Assembly: GCF_003352085.1 (NCBI RefSeq)
Contig: NZ_CP025804.1
Coordinates: 2,728,001 to 2,792,000 of the forward strand
DNA: 64,000 bases
Source of the DNA: Sulfitobacter sp. SK012
GTDB taxonomy: Bacteria > Pseudomonadota > Alphaproteobacteria > Rhodobacterales > Rhodobacteraceae
Direction of reading: 5' to 3'
Position numbers and translations under genes: made by a program. Shown one piece after another: positions 1-9,397 of the stretch (positions are counted from its first letter, which is position 1; each line of letters begins with the position of its first letter). The notes beneath the pieces were generated by a model. It was not told where the DNA came from and made no database searches. It was given only the letters and a program-made list of their open reading frames with translations.

Positions 1-524
1 ATTCTGCCTATAACCTAAAGCCAAACTTTTCCGACGTGATCGAGCGGCACACCCTCGCAGTGCTGGTGGAAAACGAGCCGGGTGTGCTGGCACGTGTGAT
101 TGGGCTTTTTTCTGGCCGCGGCTATAACATCGACAGCCTGACCGTGGCCGAAGTGGACCAGGCAGGACATCTAAGCCGCATCACCATCGTGACATCAGGC
201 ACGCCGCAAGTAATTGAGCAAATCAAGGCTCAGCTTGGCCGGATTGTGTCCGTGTATGATGTGCATGATCTTACCGTTGAAGGTGCCAGCGTTGAACGCG
301 AGTTGGCGATGTTCAAGGTAACGGGCACAGGCGACAAACGTGTCGAGGCGCTACGGATGGCAGATATTTTTCGCGCCAATGTTGTCGACAGCACGCTCAA
401 CAGTTTTGTGTTTGAAATCACAGGCGCGCCTGAGAAAATCGATGCTTTTGCCGATCTGATGCGCCCCTTGGGCCTGTCCGAAGTTGCACGAACCGGCGTT
501 GCCGCCCTGCCCCGAGGCGAGTGA
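1..524 (+). CDS. ilvN: Acetolactate synthase small subunit, 5' end missing
   Basis: Regulatory subunit of acetolactate synthase, the first common step of branched-chain amino acid synthesis; it activates the catalytic IlvB subunit and mediates valine feedback (family knowledge). The N-terminal ACT domain is plain (LVENEPGVLARVIGLF), followed by the C-terminal small-subunit domain (ELAMFKV, then DIFRANVVD and FVFEITG). The frame is open from base 3 and encodes SAYNLKPNFSDV before the GTG at 36. Related proteins have extra residues there, so the true start lies left of the window and 36 is internal. ilvB is expected just upstream. The gene ends at TGA 522-524 and faces a minus-strand gene. Confidence 0.95.
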   Translation, partial: SAYNLKPNFSDVIERHTLAVLVENEPGVLARVIGLFSGRGYNIDSLTVAEVDQAGHLSRITIVTSGTPQVIEQIKAQLGRIVSVYDVHDLTVEGASVERELAMFKVTGTGDKRVEALRMADIFRANVVDSTLNSFVFEITGAPEKIDAFADLMRPLGLSEVARTGVAALPRGE

Positions 525-537
525 CGGCACGTAGCCG

Positions 538-957
538 CTAGGCCTTTAGGCGGTTTTCGCTGTCGGCGTGCATTCGCGCCGGTGGCACAAAAGGCAAGAC
601 TGTTGCGGACGCTTGGTGATGAGGCCGCGTCAACGGCGGCTCTTTCACGGCAGTGCCCCGTAGATCATTTGGCAGCCCCTCGCAGGCACCTTCTTGAACG
701 AGATGCGCGTTGCTGGCTTTGCGCAACCGTTGGTGCACAAAAACGTCAAAGTGCACCATATCCCCTGCATCGAAAAAATCGCCGTTTATCAATGGGCTTT
801 CCACCTCCTGATAAAACGCCAAATCCCCATGATCTTCACACCAGAAAACCGCTTTTCGGTCCTCTACGTCGCTCCAGAGAACTACACCAAACATGACATG
901 CCCACCAAATAAGTTTCTACCTCTAATTGCTAACAATACCTTAGCGTGTTGCGACAT
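538..957 (-). CDS. Conserved-looking hypothetical protein
   Basis: A 139-residue reading frame from ATG 957, convergent with ilvN. I do not recognise a family. The product reads like a real protein in its first 95 residues (GRNLFGGHVMFGVVLWSDVEDR, split here as GRNLFGGHVMF and GVVLWSDVEDR; FFDAGDMVHFDVFVHQRL), with alternating hydrophobic and acidic residues suggesting a small beta-rich domain. The C-terminus is Pro/His-rich and probably disordered. The frame stays open upstream to 1098, but the ATG at 957 is preferred because the residues before it look non-coding. No signal peptide or membrane segment. It is divergent from the XRE regulator that starts 163 bases away. Confidence 0.55.
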   Translation of the reverse strand: MSQHAKVLLAIRGRNLFGGHVMFGVVLWSDVEDRKAVFWCEDHGDLAFYQEVESPLINGDFFDAGDMVHFDVFVHQRLRKASNAHLVQEGACEGLPNDLRGTAVKEPPLTRPHHQASATVLPFVPPARMHADSENRLKA

Positions 958-1120
958 CCCTATTGTGCTACGTCCGCTTGCAATTTGTGTCGGAGCAAAG
1001 TACGAAATGACACAGTTACGATCACAACTGACGTCAATTAGCATCAAATGCGGTTTTTTGTTGCTGTTGACACCACACTGACTGGCTAGCCAGACCAAAA
1101 CGGAGCTATTGTTCGAATAA

Positions 1121-1918
1121 ATGTCGATACCTCAGCGGACCCCTGCCCAACTGCGTAATATGTTCGGCGCAAACTTGCGCACTCTTGGCGCTAAATATGC
1201 TTCCGTTTCCGATTTGGCGCGGCAACTGGGGATCAACCGGACACAGTTTAACCGATACCTGTCCGGAGAGAGCTTTCCGCGGCCCGATGTATTGGACCGC
1301 ATTTGTGTGTTTTTTGGCGTCGATGCGCGGGTATTATTGGAACCAATCGACCAGATTGGTGGCGGTGATGACCCTATCGAGAACCCGTTCTTGCGCGATT
1401 TCGTAGGCTCTGGTGTGAAATCTATCCCCGAAGAGATGTTTCCCAGCGGGTTCTACCGGTTTTCACGCCGCAGTTTTGTAGATCACGGAACCTTTGTGGC
1501 GGGCCTCGTACAAATCAAGAGGTCCGGTGCCAACACCTATATGCGCGGCTATGAGACAAAGGCAGCCATGGAGATGCAGGGATTGCCAACTGACGCCGCA
1601 TCACGCGAATTTCGGGGGCTGGTCATGCGCCAAGAATCCGGATTGGTGATCTTGGTTTCGCGGCTGAATGCGATGACGTGCTCTTTCAACTACCTCAATC
1701 AGGTGCCGTCGTTTGAGAACAACTATTGGCTTGGCTATGTAACTCGTACCGTCCCTGAAACGGTGGGCGGCGTGCGGGCCACGCGGTTGGTATATGAGTA
1801 CATTGGCACTAAAATGTCCGATGTTTTGCCCGCGGCGCGCAACACCGGCTTTATTCCCAAGGAAGACCTGATGCCCTTCCACAATCGGCTGTTACGCCCC
1901 GACACCTCATTTTCCTAA
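1121..1918 (+). CDS. XRE-family transcriptional regulator
   Basis: A 265-residue DNA-binding regulator. Residues about 10-70 form a Cro/C1-type helix-turn-helix (LRTLGAKYASVSDLARQLG, then NRTQFNRYLSGESFPRPDVL). The remaining 190 residues (RFSRRSFVDHGTFVAGLVQI and beyond) have no family that I recognise and may sense a ligand. This layout, HTH plus a long C-terminal domain, occurs in roseobacter regulators. The start is the first ATG after an AT-rich leader. It may control the downstream Rieske gene or the divergent gene at 538-957, but nothing in the sequence shows this directly. Confidence 0.85.
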   Translation: MSIPQRTPAQLRNMFGANLRTLGAKYASVSDLARQLGINRTQFNRYLSGESFPRPDVLDRICVFFGVDARVLLEPIDQIGGGDDPIENPFLRDFVGSGVKSIPEEMFPSGFYRFSRRSFVDHGTFVAGLVQIKRSGANTYMRGYETKAAMEMQGLPTDAASREFRGLVMRQESGLVILVSRLNAMTCSFNYLNQVPSFENNYWLGYVTRTVPETVGGVRATRLVYEYIGTKMSDVLPAARNTGFIPKEDLMPFHNRLLRPDTSFS

Positions 1919-2017
1919 CCAGATCACCTGATGTCGCCCGCAACAAAATCGGGTCGCTCGCGGATATCTTGAACTCAACGGCCTGTGCTACGCTCAACCT
2001 GTCTTCAGGAGAGCAAC

Positions 2018-3178
2018 ATGGACCACGCCCCCTCTGATCTAAGCCACGTACGCCGCCCCTTGGCGCAGGCGAATGGCCTGCCAAATGCCCATTACATTGA
2101 CCCAAATGTCTTTGACGAAGAACGTCAGGCAGTGCTTTTTGATAATTGGGCTGGGCTTGGTGTCGGCGCTGATGTTCCTGACATTGGCGATGCAGTGCCT
2201 GTCACATTCCTGAGTATACCGCTGCTGATGGTTCGCGATAAGGCGGGCGAAATCCGGGTTTTTCAAAACACCTGCCGTCACCGGGGCATGATCCTCGTGG
2301 ACACCCCGCGCAAGATCGAAGGTGCGATCCGGTGCCCCTACCACAGTTGGTGTTATTCAACGGACGGCCGTCTGGTCAGCACGCCTCATGTGGGCGGGCC
2401 CGGTCGAAACACCCATGAAGGGATAGACCGCGCGCTTTTGGGTCTCATTGAAATCCGCAGCCATATTTGGATGGATGTGATCTGGATCAACGTCTCGGGT
2501 ACGGCTCCTTCATTTGAGGTCGTAAATGCCGATCTGATTGCCAGGTGGGCCGAGTTCGACAAACCTATCTATCATGGCGGACCAGACAGTCGGTTTGAGC
2601 TTGAGGTCAATTGCAACTGGAAGCTTGCCGTCGAGAATTACTGCGAAAGCTATCATCTGCCATGGGTGCATCCGGGCCTGAACAGCTATTCGCGGCTGGA
2701 GGATCATTATCACATCGAAGCGCCCGGCAGCTATTCGGGCCAAGGCACGCTTGTTTACCGCCAGTTGACCGGTGCGGACGGTGTCCGGTTTCCCGATTTT
2801 GAGGGCCTTGATGCAAAATGGGACACAGCGGCCGAATACATCACTGCCTATCCCAATGTTTTGCTGGGTGTGCACCGCGATCATACCTTTGCCATCGTGC
2901 TTGTCCCGGAAGGGCCGGACCGGACGGCTGAGAATATCCACTTGTATTATGCGCACCCTCAAACGGACGCGGATTTGCGGGCGCGCAACACTGAGCAGTG
3001 GAAAGAGGTCTTTGCCGAAGATATCTTTGTGGTTGAGGGAATGCAGCGCGGACGCCACGGTCCACAGTTTGACGGCGGGCGGTTTTCACCTGCGATGGAC
3101 GGGCCCACGCATCTTTTCCACGACTGGGTCGCGGCACAACTGCAGCGTCATCGTGCGCCCCCTCAGGCGGCGGAGTGA
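2018..3178 (+). CDS. Rieske-type aromatic ring-hydroxylating oxygenase alpha subunit
   Basis: An oxygenase alpha subunit with an N-terminal Rieske [2Fe-2S] domain and a C-terminal mononuclear iron domain. The Rieske ligands are visible around residues 85-108 (CRHRG, 15 residues later CPYHSW). The iron site is around residue 206 (NYCESYHLPWVHPGL, giving two His ligands). Such subunits hydroxylate aromatic or quaternary-amine substrates with electrons from a separate reductase, which is not present here; the substrate cannot be told. The start at 2018 has an AGGAGAG-type ribosome site seven bases upstream; an earlier in-frame start at 1985 lacks one. It overlaps the next gene by four bases (GTGA), so the two are co-translated. 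Confidence 0.9.
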   Translation: MDHAPSDLSHVRRPLAQANGLPNAHYIDPNVFDEERQAVLFDNWAGLGVGADVPDIGDAVPVTFLSIPLLMVRDKAGEIRVFQNTCRHRGMILVDTPRKIEGAIRCPYHSWCYSTDGRLVSTPHVGGPGRNTHEGIDRALLGLIEIRSHIWMDVIWINVSGTAPSFEVVNADLIARWAEFDKPIYHGGPDSRFELEVNCNWKLAVENYCESYHLPWVHPGLNSYSRLEDHYHIEAPGSYSGQGTLVYRQLTGADGVRFPDFEGLDAKWDTAAEYITAYPNVLLGVHRDHTFAIVLVPEGPDRTAENIHLYYAHPQTDADLRARNTEQWKEVFAEDIFVVEGMQRGRHGPQFDGGRFSPAMDGPTHLFHDWVAAQLQRHRAPPQAAE

Positions 3179-3417
3179 GCGCACTCGATGCGCAGCTGCT
3201 GGCCGCACATGCAGCCGGTGATACCGCCGCTTTGGTTAGGCTTTATGGCAAAGCTGCTGAACACGCAGATGATATGCAGGCCAAAGCATTTTTTCTGACC
3301 CATGCGCATGTCTTTGCGCTGGAAATGAACCATCCAGATACCGGCAAACTACGGCAAGAATTGATTGATGCGGGCCGTGAAGCCCCGTTGGACCCGGCGC
3401 GGGCCCCCTACCGTTAG
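3175..3417 (+). CDS. Small helical protein coupled to the Rieske oxygenase gene
   Basis: An 80-residue protein starting at GTG 3175, whose start overlaps the oxygenase stop codon (GTGA). The sequence is almost entirely alpha-helical and Ala/Leu rich (LDAQLLAAHAAGDTAALVRLYGKAAEHA), resembling a short helical-repeat fold. I do not recognise the family. Translational coupling suggests a role with the oxygenase. Its TAG stop overlaps the stop of the convergent prfB. Confidence 0.75.
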   Translation: MSALDAQLLAAHAAGDTAALVRLYGKAAEHADDMQAKAFFLTHAHVFALEMNHPDTGKLRQELIDAGREAPLDPARAPYR

Positions 3418-4538
3418 TTGCCTTGCGCTTCAGCGCGGCTTTTTCCTGACACGGCCAGCGCCAATGTCGCCCCCATCAAACCGTCCAGATCACCGTCGAG
3501 AACGCCTTTGGTATCAGACGTCTCGTAATTGGTGCGCAGGTCTTTGACCATCTGGTACGGTTGCAACACATATGACCGGATCTGGTTGCCCCAGCCCGCG
3601 TCACCGGCGTTTTCATGCACCTCGTTCACCATCGCTGAGCGCTTATCGAGCTCGATCTGGTAAAGACGAGATTTCAGGGCCTTCATCGCGATATCGCGGT
3701 TTTGGTGCTGCGACTTTTCCGAACTGGTCACAACGATGCCGGTCGGGTGGTGGGTAATGCGGACCGCGGAATCTGTTGTGTTGACGTGCTGGCCGCCCGC
3801 ACCGGATGAGCGGTAGGTATCGATACGGATATCGGATTGGTTCACCTCAATCTCGATGTTGTCATCCACCACCGGATACACCTTTACGGAGGTAAAAGAC
3901 GTGTGCCGCTTCGCTGCGGAATCAAACGGTGAAATTCGAACCAAACGGTGCACACCAGATTCCGATTTCAACCAACCATAGGCATTATGCCCACTAATTT
4001 TATACGAAGCCGATTTAATGCCCGCTTCTTCACCAGCACTCTCGGATTGCAGCTCAACGGAATAGCCTTTTTTCTCAGCCCAACGGATATACATCCGCGC
4101 GAGCATACTGGCCCAATCGCAGCTTTCCGTGCCGCCTGCCCCGGAGTTGATCTCAAGAAACGTATCATTGGCGTCCGCTTCACCGTCAAGCAGCGCTTCC
4201 AGTTCCTTTTGTGCAGCCTTGACCGAGAGCTTTTTCAGCGCAGCTTCGGCTTCGGAGACAACCTCGTAGTCGTCCTCCATCTCGCCCATCTCGATCAGCT
4301 CAACGTTGTCAGACAGCTCTTGTTTGATGCCATCATAGGTGGCGATTGCGTCAACCAGCGCTTGACGATCGCGCATCAGTTTTTGCGCAGCCTCAGGATC
4401 ATCCCACAGTTTGGGGTCCTCGACGCGGGCATTGAATTCTTCAAGCCGGTAGGTGGCCGTCTCGACGTTCAGGCGTTGCGCCAAAAGCTCAAGCGACTTC
4501 CCGATCTGGTCGGCGGTGTTCTGGGCCTCTGCGCGCAT
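3414..4538 (-). CDS. prfB: Peptide chain release factor 2
   Basis: Class I release factor that recognises UGA/UAA in the ribosomal A site and triggers peptidyl-tRNA hydrolysis. The tripeptide anticodon SPF is at about residue 200 (RISPFDS) and the catalytic GGQ loop at about residue 244 (SGAGGQHVNTTDSAVRI). I chose ATG 4538, which gives MRAEAQN and has AAGAGG seven bases upstream; an ATG at 4559 is possible. The frame is continuous from the start, so the programmed frameshift near codon 25 that controls prfB in many bacteria is absent. The gene converges with the small gene at 3175-3417, with overlapping stops. Confidence 0.96.
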   Translation of the reverse strand: MRAEAQNTADQIGKSLELLAQRLNVETATYRLEEFNARVEDPKLWDDPEAAQKLMRDRQALVDAIATYDGIKQELSDNVELIEMGEMEDDYEVVSEAEAALKKLSVKAAQKELEALLDGEADANDTFLEINSGAGGTESCDWASMLARMYIRWAEKKGYSVELQSESAGEEAGIKSASYKISGHNAYGWLKSESGVHRLVRISPFDSAAKRHTSFTSVKVYPVVDDNIEIEVNQSDIRIDTYRSSGAGGQHVNTTDSAVRITHHPTGIVVTSSEKSQHQNRDIAMKALKSRLYQIELDKRSAMVNEVHENAGDAGWGNQIRSYVLQPYQMVKDLRTNYETSDTKGVLDGDLDGLMGATLALAVSGKSRAEAQGN

Positions 4539-4739
4539 TTCAGTCCTCTTTTTGACCACCGCGCGAGTGAGCCTGCGCGGCCCCGCTCTATACCGCGACG
4601 GACACCGCGCCGCAAGCGACGGGACGGCCCGGCGCAGGCAGGGAAAACACGCCAGTTGAGCGTTGGACGGAGCCCGTGTTTGCCGCTATCACCAACGTGA
4701 TAGCCCGCTGAACGGGCATAGCCGAAACACGGAAAGTCC

Positions 4740-5441
4740 ATGCCCCCAATCCTGCGCACCCTGAACCCATGCTACCCTCGATCCGGCCATCGTTTTTTGC
4801 GCAATATGAGCAAGGCTTACTTTGGACCTCGCCTAATCTTCGGGAAGGCTCACACCGACACGAATGATGTTGTCGCCGAGGCAAACTATGTCAAGGATCA
4901 CGACTTTGACCTCATGAAAGGCAACACTGGCATACCAATCACGCCGGCAGCACAGTATCTGGTACAATACCGGCATCCACTTGAGTCCGTACAATCGTTT
5001 TTTGAATTTCAAGTTCACCACAAACAGCTACAGGACACCCGCGAGCACTGGCAGATGTTTCTGCCCAAAGCCCTCGAGTACTGGAAGGGTTTCGTGTTCA
5101 AATGGTGCCTTGATCCGAACCTGCCCTCGAGTTGTCGCGTGCATGCACTGAGCTACGGAAATCTCTATACTAATCCGCATAAATCAGTAGCTGATGTGAT
5201 CGATTTTCTTACTGCCGGAAGAGAAGAAATCGACACCAAAAAGCTCGACCATGCGGTAGAAAAGTTCACAGGTGATTTCGCCCGCTATGTCGATCAGGAG
5301 GCCAAAGGTACCAGACCAGTGTCGCAACTGCGTGACATCCGAACATTCCGATATTTCGATGATACTTTGCCAGAGATCGAACGATCTTTGGTCCAAGAGT
5401 ATCTCAACCCGCTAGGCCTCGACCAGAAACTGGTCGACTAG
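4740..5441 (+). CDS. Sulfotransferase-domain protein
   Basis: A 233-residue cytosolic-type sulfotransferase. The PAPS 5'-phosphosulfate loop is near the N-terminus (CYPRSGHRFLRNM) and the 3'-phosphate-binding segment follows (QYRHPLESVQSFFEF). The acceptor substrate is unknown; in marine bacteria such enzymes often modify surface polysaccharide or small molecules. A GGAAAG site precedes ATG 4740. The gene lies on the strand opposite prfB and the PBP gene, between two genes usually found side by side in related genomes, and its stop is two bases from the PBP stop. That suggests an inserted gene. Confidence 0.8.
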   Translation: MPPILRTLNPCYPRSGHRFLRNMSKAYFGPRLIFGKAHTDTNDVVAEANYVKDHDFDLMKGNTGIPITPAAQYLVQYRHPLESVQSFFEFQVHHKQLQDTREHWQMFLPKALEYWKGFVFKWCLDPNLPSSCRVHALSYGNLYTNPHKSVADVIDFLTAGREEIDTKKLDHAVEKFTGDFARYVDQEAKGTRPVSQLRDIRTFRYFDDTLPEIERSLVQEYLNPLGLDQKLVD

Positions 5442-5443
5442 TT

Positions 5444-7996
5444 CTAGTAAAGACCGCCAGAGCTGAGCGAGCCAAAGCTGGCTTTGGGGCCAACGGTTGC
5501 CTTTTGGCCGGTTGATGTGGTGACTTCTTTGCTCACGAGGCCGACGCCATCAACCAAGGGCAAATCCGCACCCATCGCAAAGCCGCCGTCAAAAGTAATA
5601 CCAAAGTTGATGAACTCGCCGTCGCGGAAACACTCAGACACAACATTCGGGCCGCTTGCAGTTTCGCTCAAACGTGATCCAGAGAAGCGGTCGATGTTAA
5701 TGAATGCGCATCCTTCGGGCACTTCGAATTCGCCACCACCATATTTTGTAATCGCCTGAGACATAAACCGTTGGAATACCGGTGCGCAAAGCGCGCCGCC
5801 CCCAGCCCCCCGGCCCATCGGGCGCGGCGTGTCATATCCAATGTAGCAACCCGCAACGATGTTGGACGAAAAGCCAACAAACCATGCGTCCTTTTCATCA
5901 TTGGTCGTCCCGGTCTTGCCAGCGATTGGCACAGGCAGGTTCACAGCCTTGCGGGCCGTGCCACGCTCAACCACGCCGCGCATCATTGACGTCAACTGAT
6001 AGGCCGTAATTGGGTCCATGACCTGCTCGCGGTTCGAGATAACGCGCGGCGCAAGCCCAGGTGCAAGCGATGTGAGTTTGCAGTCGTTGCATATGCGCTG
6101 GTCATGCTTGTAAACCGTGCGGCCATAGCGGTCCTGCACCCGGTCCACCAGCGTCGGCTCAACCCGCTCGCCCCCATTTGCGAACATGGCATAGGCTGCA
6201 ACCATCTGATAAAGCGTGGTTTCTTGGGAGCCAAGCGCGTTTGCGAGCACAGGTGACAGATCATCATAAACACCAAAGCGTTCCGCGTACCCACCGACCA
6301 CATCCATGCCGACTTCTTGGGCCAAACGGATCGTCATCAGGTTCCGAGATTGTTCAATACCGGTCCGAAGTGGCGCTGGTCCATAAAAACGGTTAGACGC
6401 GTTTTTAGGCCGCCACACGCCTTGCGGTGTGTTGATTTCAATGGGCGCGTCCACAACGATTGTCGCGGGCGTATAGCCACTGTCGAGCGCAGAAGCATAG
6501 ACGAACGGCTTAAAGCTTGATCCGGGTTGGCGTTTCGCCTGCGTGGCGCGGTTGAACACACTGGCCTGATACGAAAACCCGCCCTGCATGGCGATCACGC
6601 GGCCAGTGTCGACGTCCATCGCGACAAAGCCGCCCTGCACTTCGGGCACCTGACGCAATGTCCAGCGGATGAAACTGCCGTCGTCGTCGGCAACCATACG
6701 GCGCACCAGCACCACATCGCCTACGGCAACCAAATCGCCCGCGACCTTTGCGCGTTTGGCCAGCTTGCCGTTTTCCAGACGTTTGCGGGCCCACTGCACG
6801 TCCTTTGCAGGGATCCAGTTGCCGCCCTCTGCGTTGTCTATATTCTCGATCCCGATACGTGCCTCATTGGCACCAATCTCAAGCACGACCGCAGGATACC
6901 ACTTGGATTCTAGCGAAATATCGCGGGGTACACGCAGGTTTGCCAGCGCCTCACGCCATGTTGCCTCATCCACCAGCTCTTCGGCAGGGATCTTCAGGCG
7001 CGTACCGCGCCAGATACCCTGTCCTCGGTCGTATTGCTCGAGTTGGAGTTGCAGCGCGTGCGCCGCAATCGGCTGCATCTCATTATCGATTGTCGCGCGC
7101 ACGGTCAGACCACCGGTAAAGAACTCGCCCTCGCCAAAGTCGACAGACAGTTGACGGCGAATTTCATCCGTAAAGTAATCACGTGGCGGCAGCGATGATT
7201 TGAAGCTCTCAAAATCACCATTTTGGACCGATAGCAGAGGTGCATTGCGCTCGGCCTCATACACGGCCTCATCAAGATAGCCGTTTTCCATCATCTCGCG
7301 CAGAACAAAGTTCCGACGGTTAACCAGGCGTTCCTTCTGGCGAACGGGATGATAATCTGACGGTGCCTTGGGCAGCGACGCAAGGAATGCGGCCTCATGG
7401 GGGGCTAGTTCAGACAGATTTTTGTTGAAATATGTCTGCGACGCCGCAGCCACACCATAGGAGTTCTGTCCGAGGAAAATCTCATTGAGGTAGAGCTCAA
7501 GAATTTTTTCCTTGGTCATCGCTTGCTCAACCCGCGCCGCGAGGATTATTTCTTTGATCTTTCGTTCAGCTTGACGGCTGCCATCCAGCAAGAAGTTTTT
7601 CATCACCTGCTGAGTAATCGTCGAAGCACCGCGCACGTCTTTGCCCCGGCTTTGCACCGCGTCAAAGGCCGCGGCACCGATACCGCGAAGATCATAGCCT
7701 TCGTGGGTGTAGAAATTCTTGTCCTCAGCCGAAATAAAAGCCTGTTTGACCAGCGCAGGGATCGTATCTGCTGGTGCAAAAAGGCGGCGTTCCTTGGCGA
7801 ATTCGTCGATCAAACGACCCTGGCCAGAGTAAATTCGGCTGATTGTGGGGGGCGTGTATTGGCTCAGCACTTCGTGGCTCGGCAAATCCCGACCGTACAT
7901 CCAAAAAACCGCACCAATGGTCAACGCGATTGCGCCGATGCTCATGGTGATGGTGGTAAAGATACCACCGAAGAAAGACAGGATAAAACGGAACAC
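5444..7996 (-). CDS. mrcA: Penicillin-binding protein 1A, bifunctional peptidoglycan synthase
   Basis: A class A PBP that polymerises glycan strands and cross-links peptides in the periplasm, anchored by one N-terminal membrane helix (FRFILSFFGGIFTTITMSIG region). The GT51 glycosyltransferase motifs are present (EDKNFYTHEG at about 90, STITQQVMKN, KILELYLNEI). The transpeptidase motifs are SSFK (about 494), SRN (GIEQSRNLM) and KTGTTND (about 693). An OB-like insertion lies between the two. I chose GTG 7996 (VFRFILS), preceded by AAAGG, because the open frame further up to 8068 is unlike family N-termini. The length, 850 residues, is usual. It follows the amidase gene on the same strand, a common cell-wall pairing. 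Confidence 0.95.
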   Translation of the reverse strand: MFRFILSFFGGIFTTITMSIGAIALTIGAVFWMYGRDLPSHEVLSQYTPPTISRIYSGQGRLIDEFAKERRLFAPADTIPALVKQAFISAEDKNFYTHEGYDLRGIGAAAFDAVQSRGKDVRGASTITQQVMKNFLLDGSRQAERKIKEIILAARVEQAMTKEKILELYLNEIFLGQNSYGVAAASQTYFNKNLSELAPHEAAFLASLPKAPSDYHPVRQKERLVNRRNFVLREMMENGYLDEAVYEAERNAPLLSVQNGDFESFKSSLPPRDYFTDEIRRQLSVDFGEGEFFTGGLTVRATIDNEMQPIAAHALQLQLEQYDRGQGIWRGTRLKIPAEELVDEATWREALANLRVPRDISLESKWYPAVVLEIGANEARIGIENIDNAEGGNWIPAKDVQWARKRLENGKLAKRAKVAGDLVAVGDVVLVRRMVADDDGSFIRWTLRQVPEVQGGFVAMDVDTGRVIAMQGGFSYQASVFNRATQAKRQPGSSFKPFVYASALDSGYTPATIVVDAPIEINTPQGVWRPKNASNRFYGPAPLRTGIEQSRNLMTIRLAQEVGMDVVGGYAERFGVYDDLSPVLANALGSQETTLYQMVAAYAMFANGGERVEPTLVDRVQDRYGRTVYKHDQRICNDCKLTSLAPGLAPRVISNREQVMDPITAYQLTSMMRGVVERGTARKAVNLPVPIAGKTGTTNDEKDAWFVGFSSNIVAGCYIGYDTPRPMGRGAGGGALCAPVFQRFMSQAITKYGGGEFEVPEGCAFINIDRFSGSRLSETASGPNVVSECFRDGEFINFGITFDGGFAMGADLPLVDGVGLVSKEVTTSTGQKATVGPKASFGSLSSGGLY

Positions 7997-8107
7997 TAGA
8001 TCACGACCTTTGAATGTCTGAGAGTTGGGTTTTCTATACGCCGATGCGACGGCATGGTCAAAACACAAGGCTGCGCAAATGGTGCGGATTACCGCCCAAT
8101 GCGCGGC

Positions 8108-9322
8108 TTATTGGCGCACAAGAGCCGCGCGTGCCGCATCTGCATCGCGCCAAGACCGAATCCCATCCGCAAGGGCCGCAACCATAATCGCGCGCCAAAC
8201 AGGGTCGCGCAGGTTTGTGAGGTCTCGTTTTGAGCTTAGAAAACCTAGTTCAAGCAGCACCGATGGGATGTCCGCAGATTTCAGCACCGAAAACCCGGCG
8301 CGGCGCAGAGGTCGGCGGTTCATTGGCCCACCAGCCTCGGCCATGGACTTGGCCAAGGTGTCTGCGAGCATGGCTGAACGCGGCTCGGTTTCTTGCCGGG
8401 CCAAATCCAACAGCACGCTGGCCACCTGATCGTCCGAGCCAGTCAAATCAGAGCCGGCGATAATGTCAGATCGATTGTGGCGCGACGCAAGGTGTTCGGT
8501 CGCCGCATCGCTCGCTTGGTCCGATAGAATATAAACTGTGGCCCCCTTTGCCCCGCCTTGGCTCAGGCTGTCGGCGTGCAGGGAAATGAACAAATCGCCC
8601 TGCGCTTGATGGGCCAATGCCACGCGATGCTCCAGCGCCACAAAAATATCCGCATCGCGGGTCAGGACAACTTCGATTTCGTCGCGGCGCAAGGTGTCGG
8701 CCAAGGCGCGGGCGAACGACAACATCAGGTCCTTTTCGACCACATCGCCACGTTCCGCACCGGGATCAATGCCGCCATGTCCGGGGTCTAGCACGACGGT
8801 AAACCGGTCTTGCTTGGCGTCAGGCTGCGCTGGCGGCGCAACGATCGCTTCTGTCCAGCCTTGGTCCTTGGGTGTGCCCGCACGCGCGCTGAATGCAGCT
8901 TGGTCTGTGGTTTTGAGCGTGATTTCAAGGATCGCACGCCCGTCGTCGCGGCCCACAGGCATTGCGATCACTTCGGGCAGCATTGGCTCAGACAAATCGG
9001 CGACCAAACGTGACCAACCGGGTTGAAACGCACCAAAGCGCAACGCGGTGATGCGCCCCGGTTCTGTCAGGATGTCGCTGGCATTGACACCGCGCCAATC
9101 GGCCTCGCGAAAATCGACCACAAGCCGAGGCGGCTCATCCAGCATGAAGACCCGGAACGGCACGCCTTGGCTTAAGTGCAGCGTCAGATGGGTACGGCCA
9201 AACCAGCCGTCTTCGATCATGCTTGGGGCGGAATCCACACGCGCCAAGGCCGTCAGCTCTTGGGCCGACACGGTGTTGGCTGGCCCAAAAACCAGCAAAA
9301 ATAAGATCAATATATGCCGCAT
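8108..9322 (-). CDS. amiC: N-acetylmuramoyl-L-alanine amidase, AMIN plus Amidase_3
   Basis: Periplasmic zinc amidase that cuts the amide bond between N-acetylmuramic acid and L-Ala, needed for daughter-cell separation. It has a signal peptide (HILILFLLVFGPANTVSA), an AMIN targeting domain (about 25-140; RVFMLDEPPRLVVDF) and an Amidase_3 catalytic domain from about 175. Zinc-site motifs seen: LDPGHGGIDPGAE, then FISLHADS, then LLELGFLSS. The 404-residue length is typical. It sits directly upstream of the PBP1A gene on the same strand. The amiC symbol follows the E. coli name for this architecture. Confidence 0.92.
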   Translation of the reverse strand: MRHILILFLLVFGPANTVSAQELTALARVDSAPSMIEDGWFGRTHLTLHLSQGVPFRVFMLDEPPRLVVDFREADWRGVNASDILTEPGRITALRFGAFQPGWSRLVADLSEPMLPEVIAMPVGRDDGRAILEITLKTTDQAAFSARAGTPKDQGWTEAIVAPPAQPDAKQDRFTVVLDPGHGGIDPGAERGDVVEKDLMLSFARALADTLRRDEIEVVLTRDADIFVALEHRVALAHQAQGDLFISLHADSLSQGGAKGATVYILSDQASDAATEHLASRHNRSDIIAGSDLTGSDDQVASVLLDLARQETEPRSAMLADTLAKSMAEAGGPMNRRPLRRAGFSVLKSADIPSVLLELGFLSSKRDLTNLRDPVWRAIMVAALADGIRSWRDADAARAALVRQ

Positions 9323-9397
9323 GCTACCGCTCTGCCCTTCGTTTTCTGGGGGCTGTTACGCCGTGCATATCAGGAACGCCGCGCACGAACCAGAGGG

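Noticed and set aside
3948..4700. A 250-codon frame on the plus strand opposite prfB
   Set aside because: It lies antisense to the highly conserved RF2 gene and its product has no family features; it is a shadow of the codon pattern.
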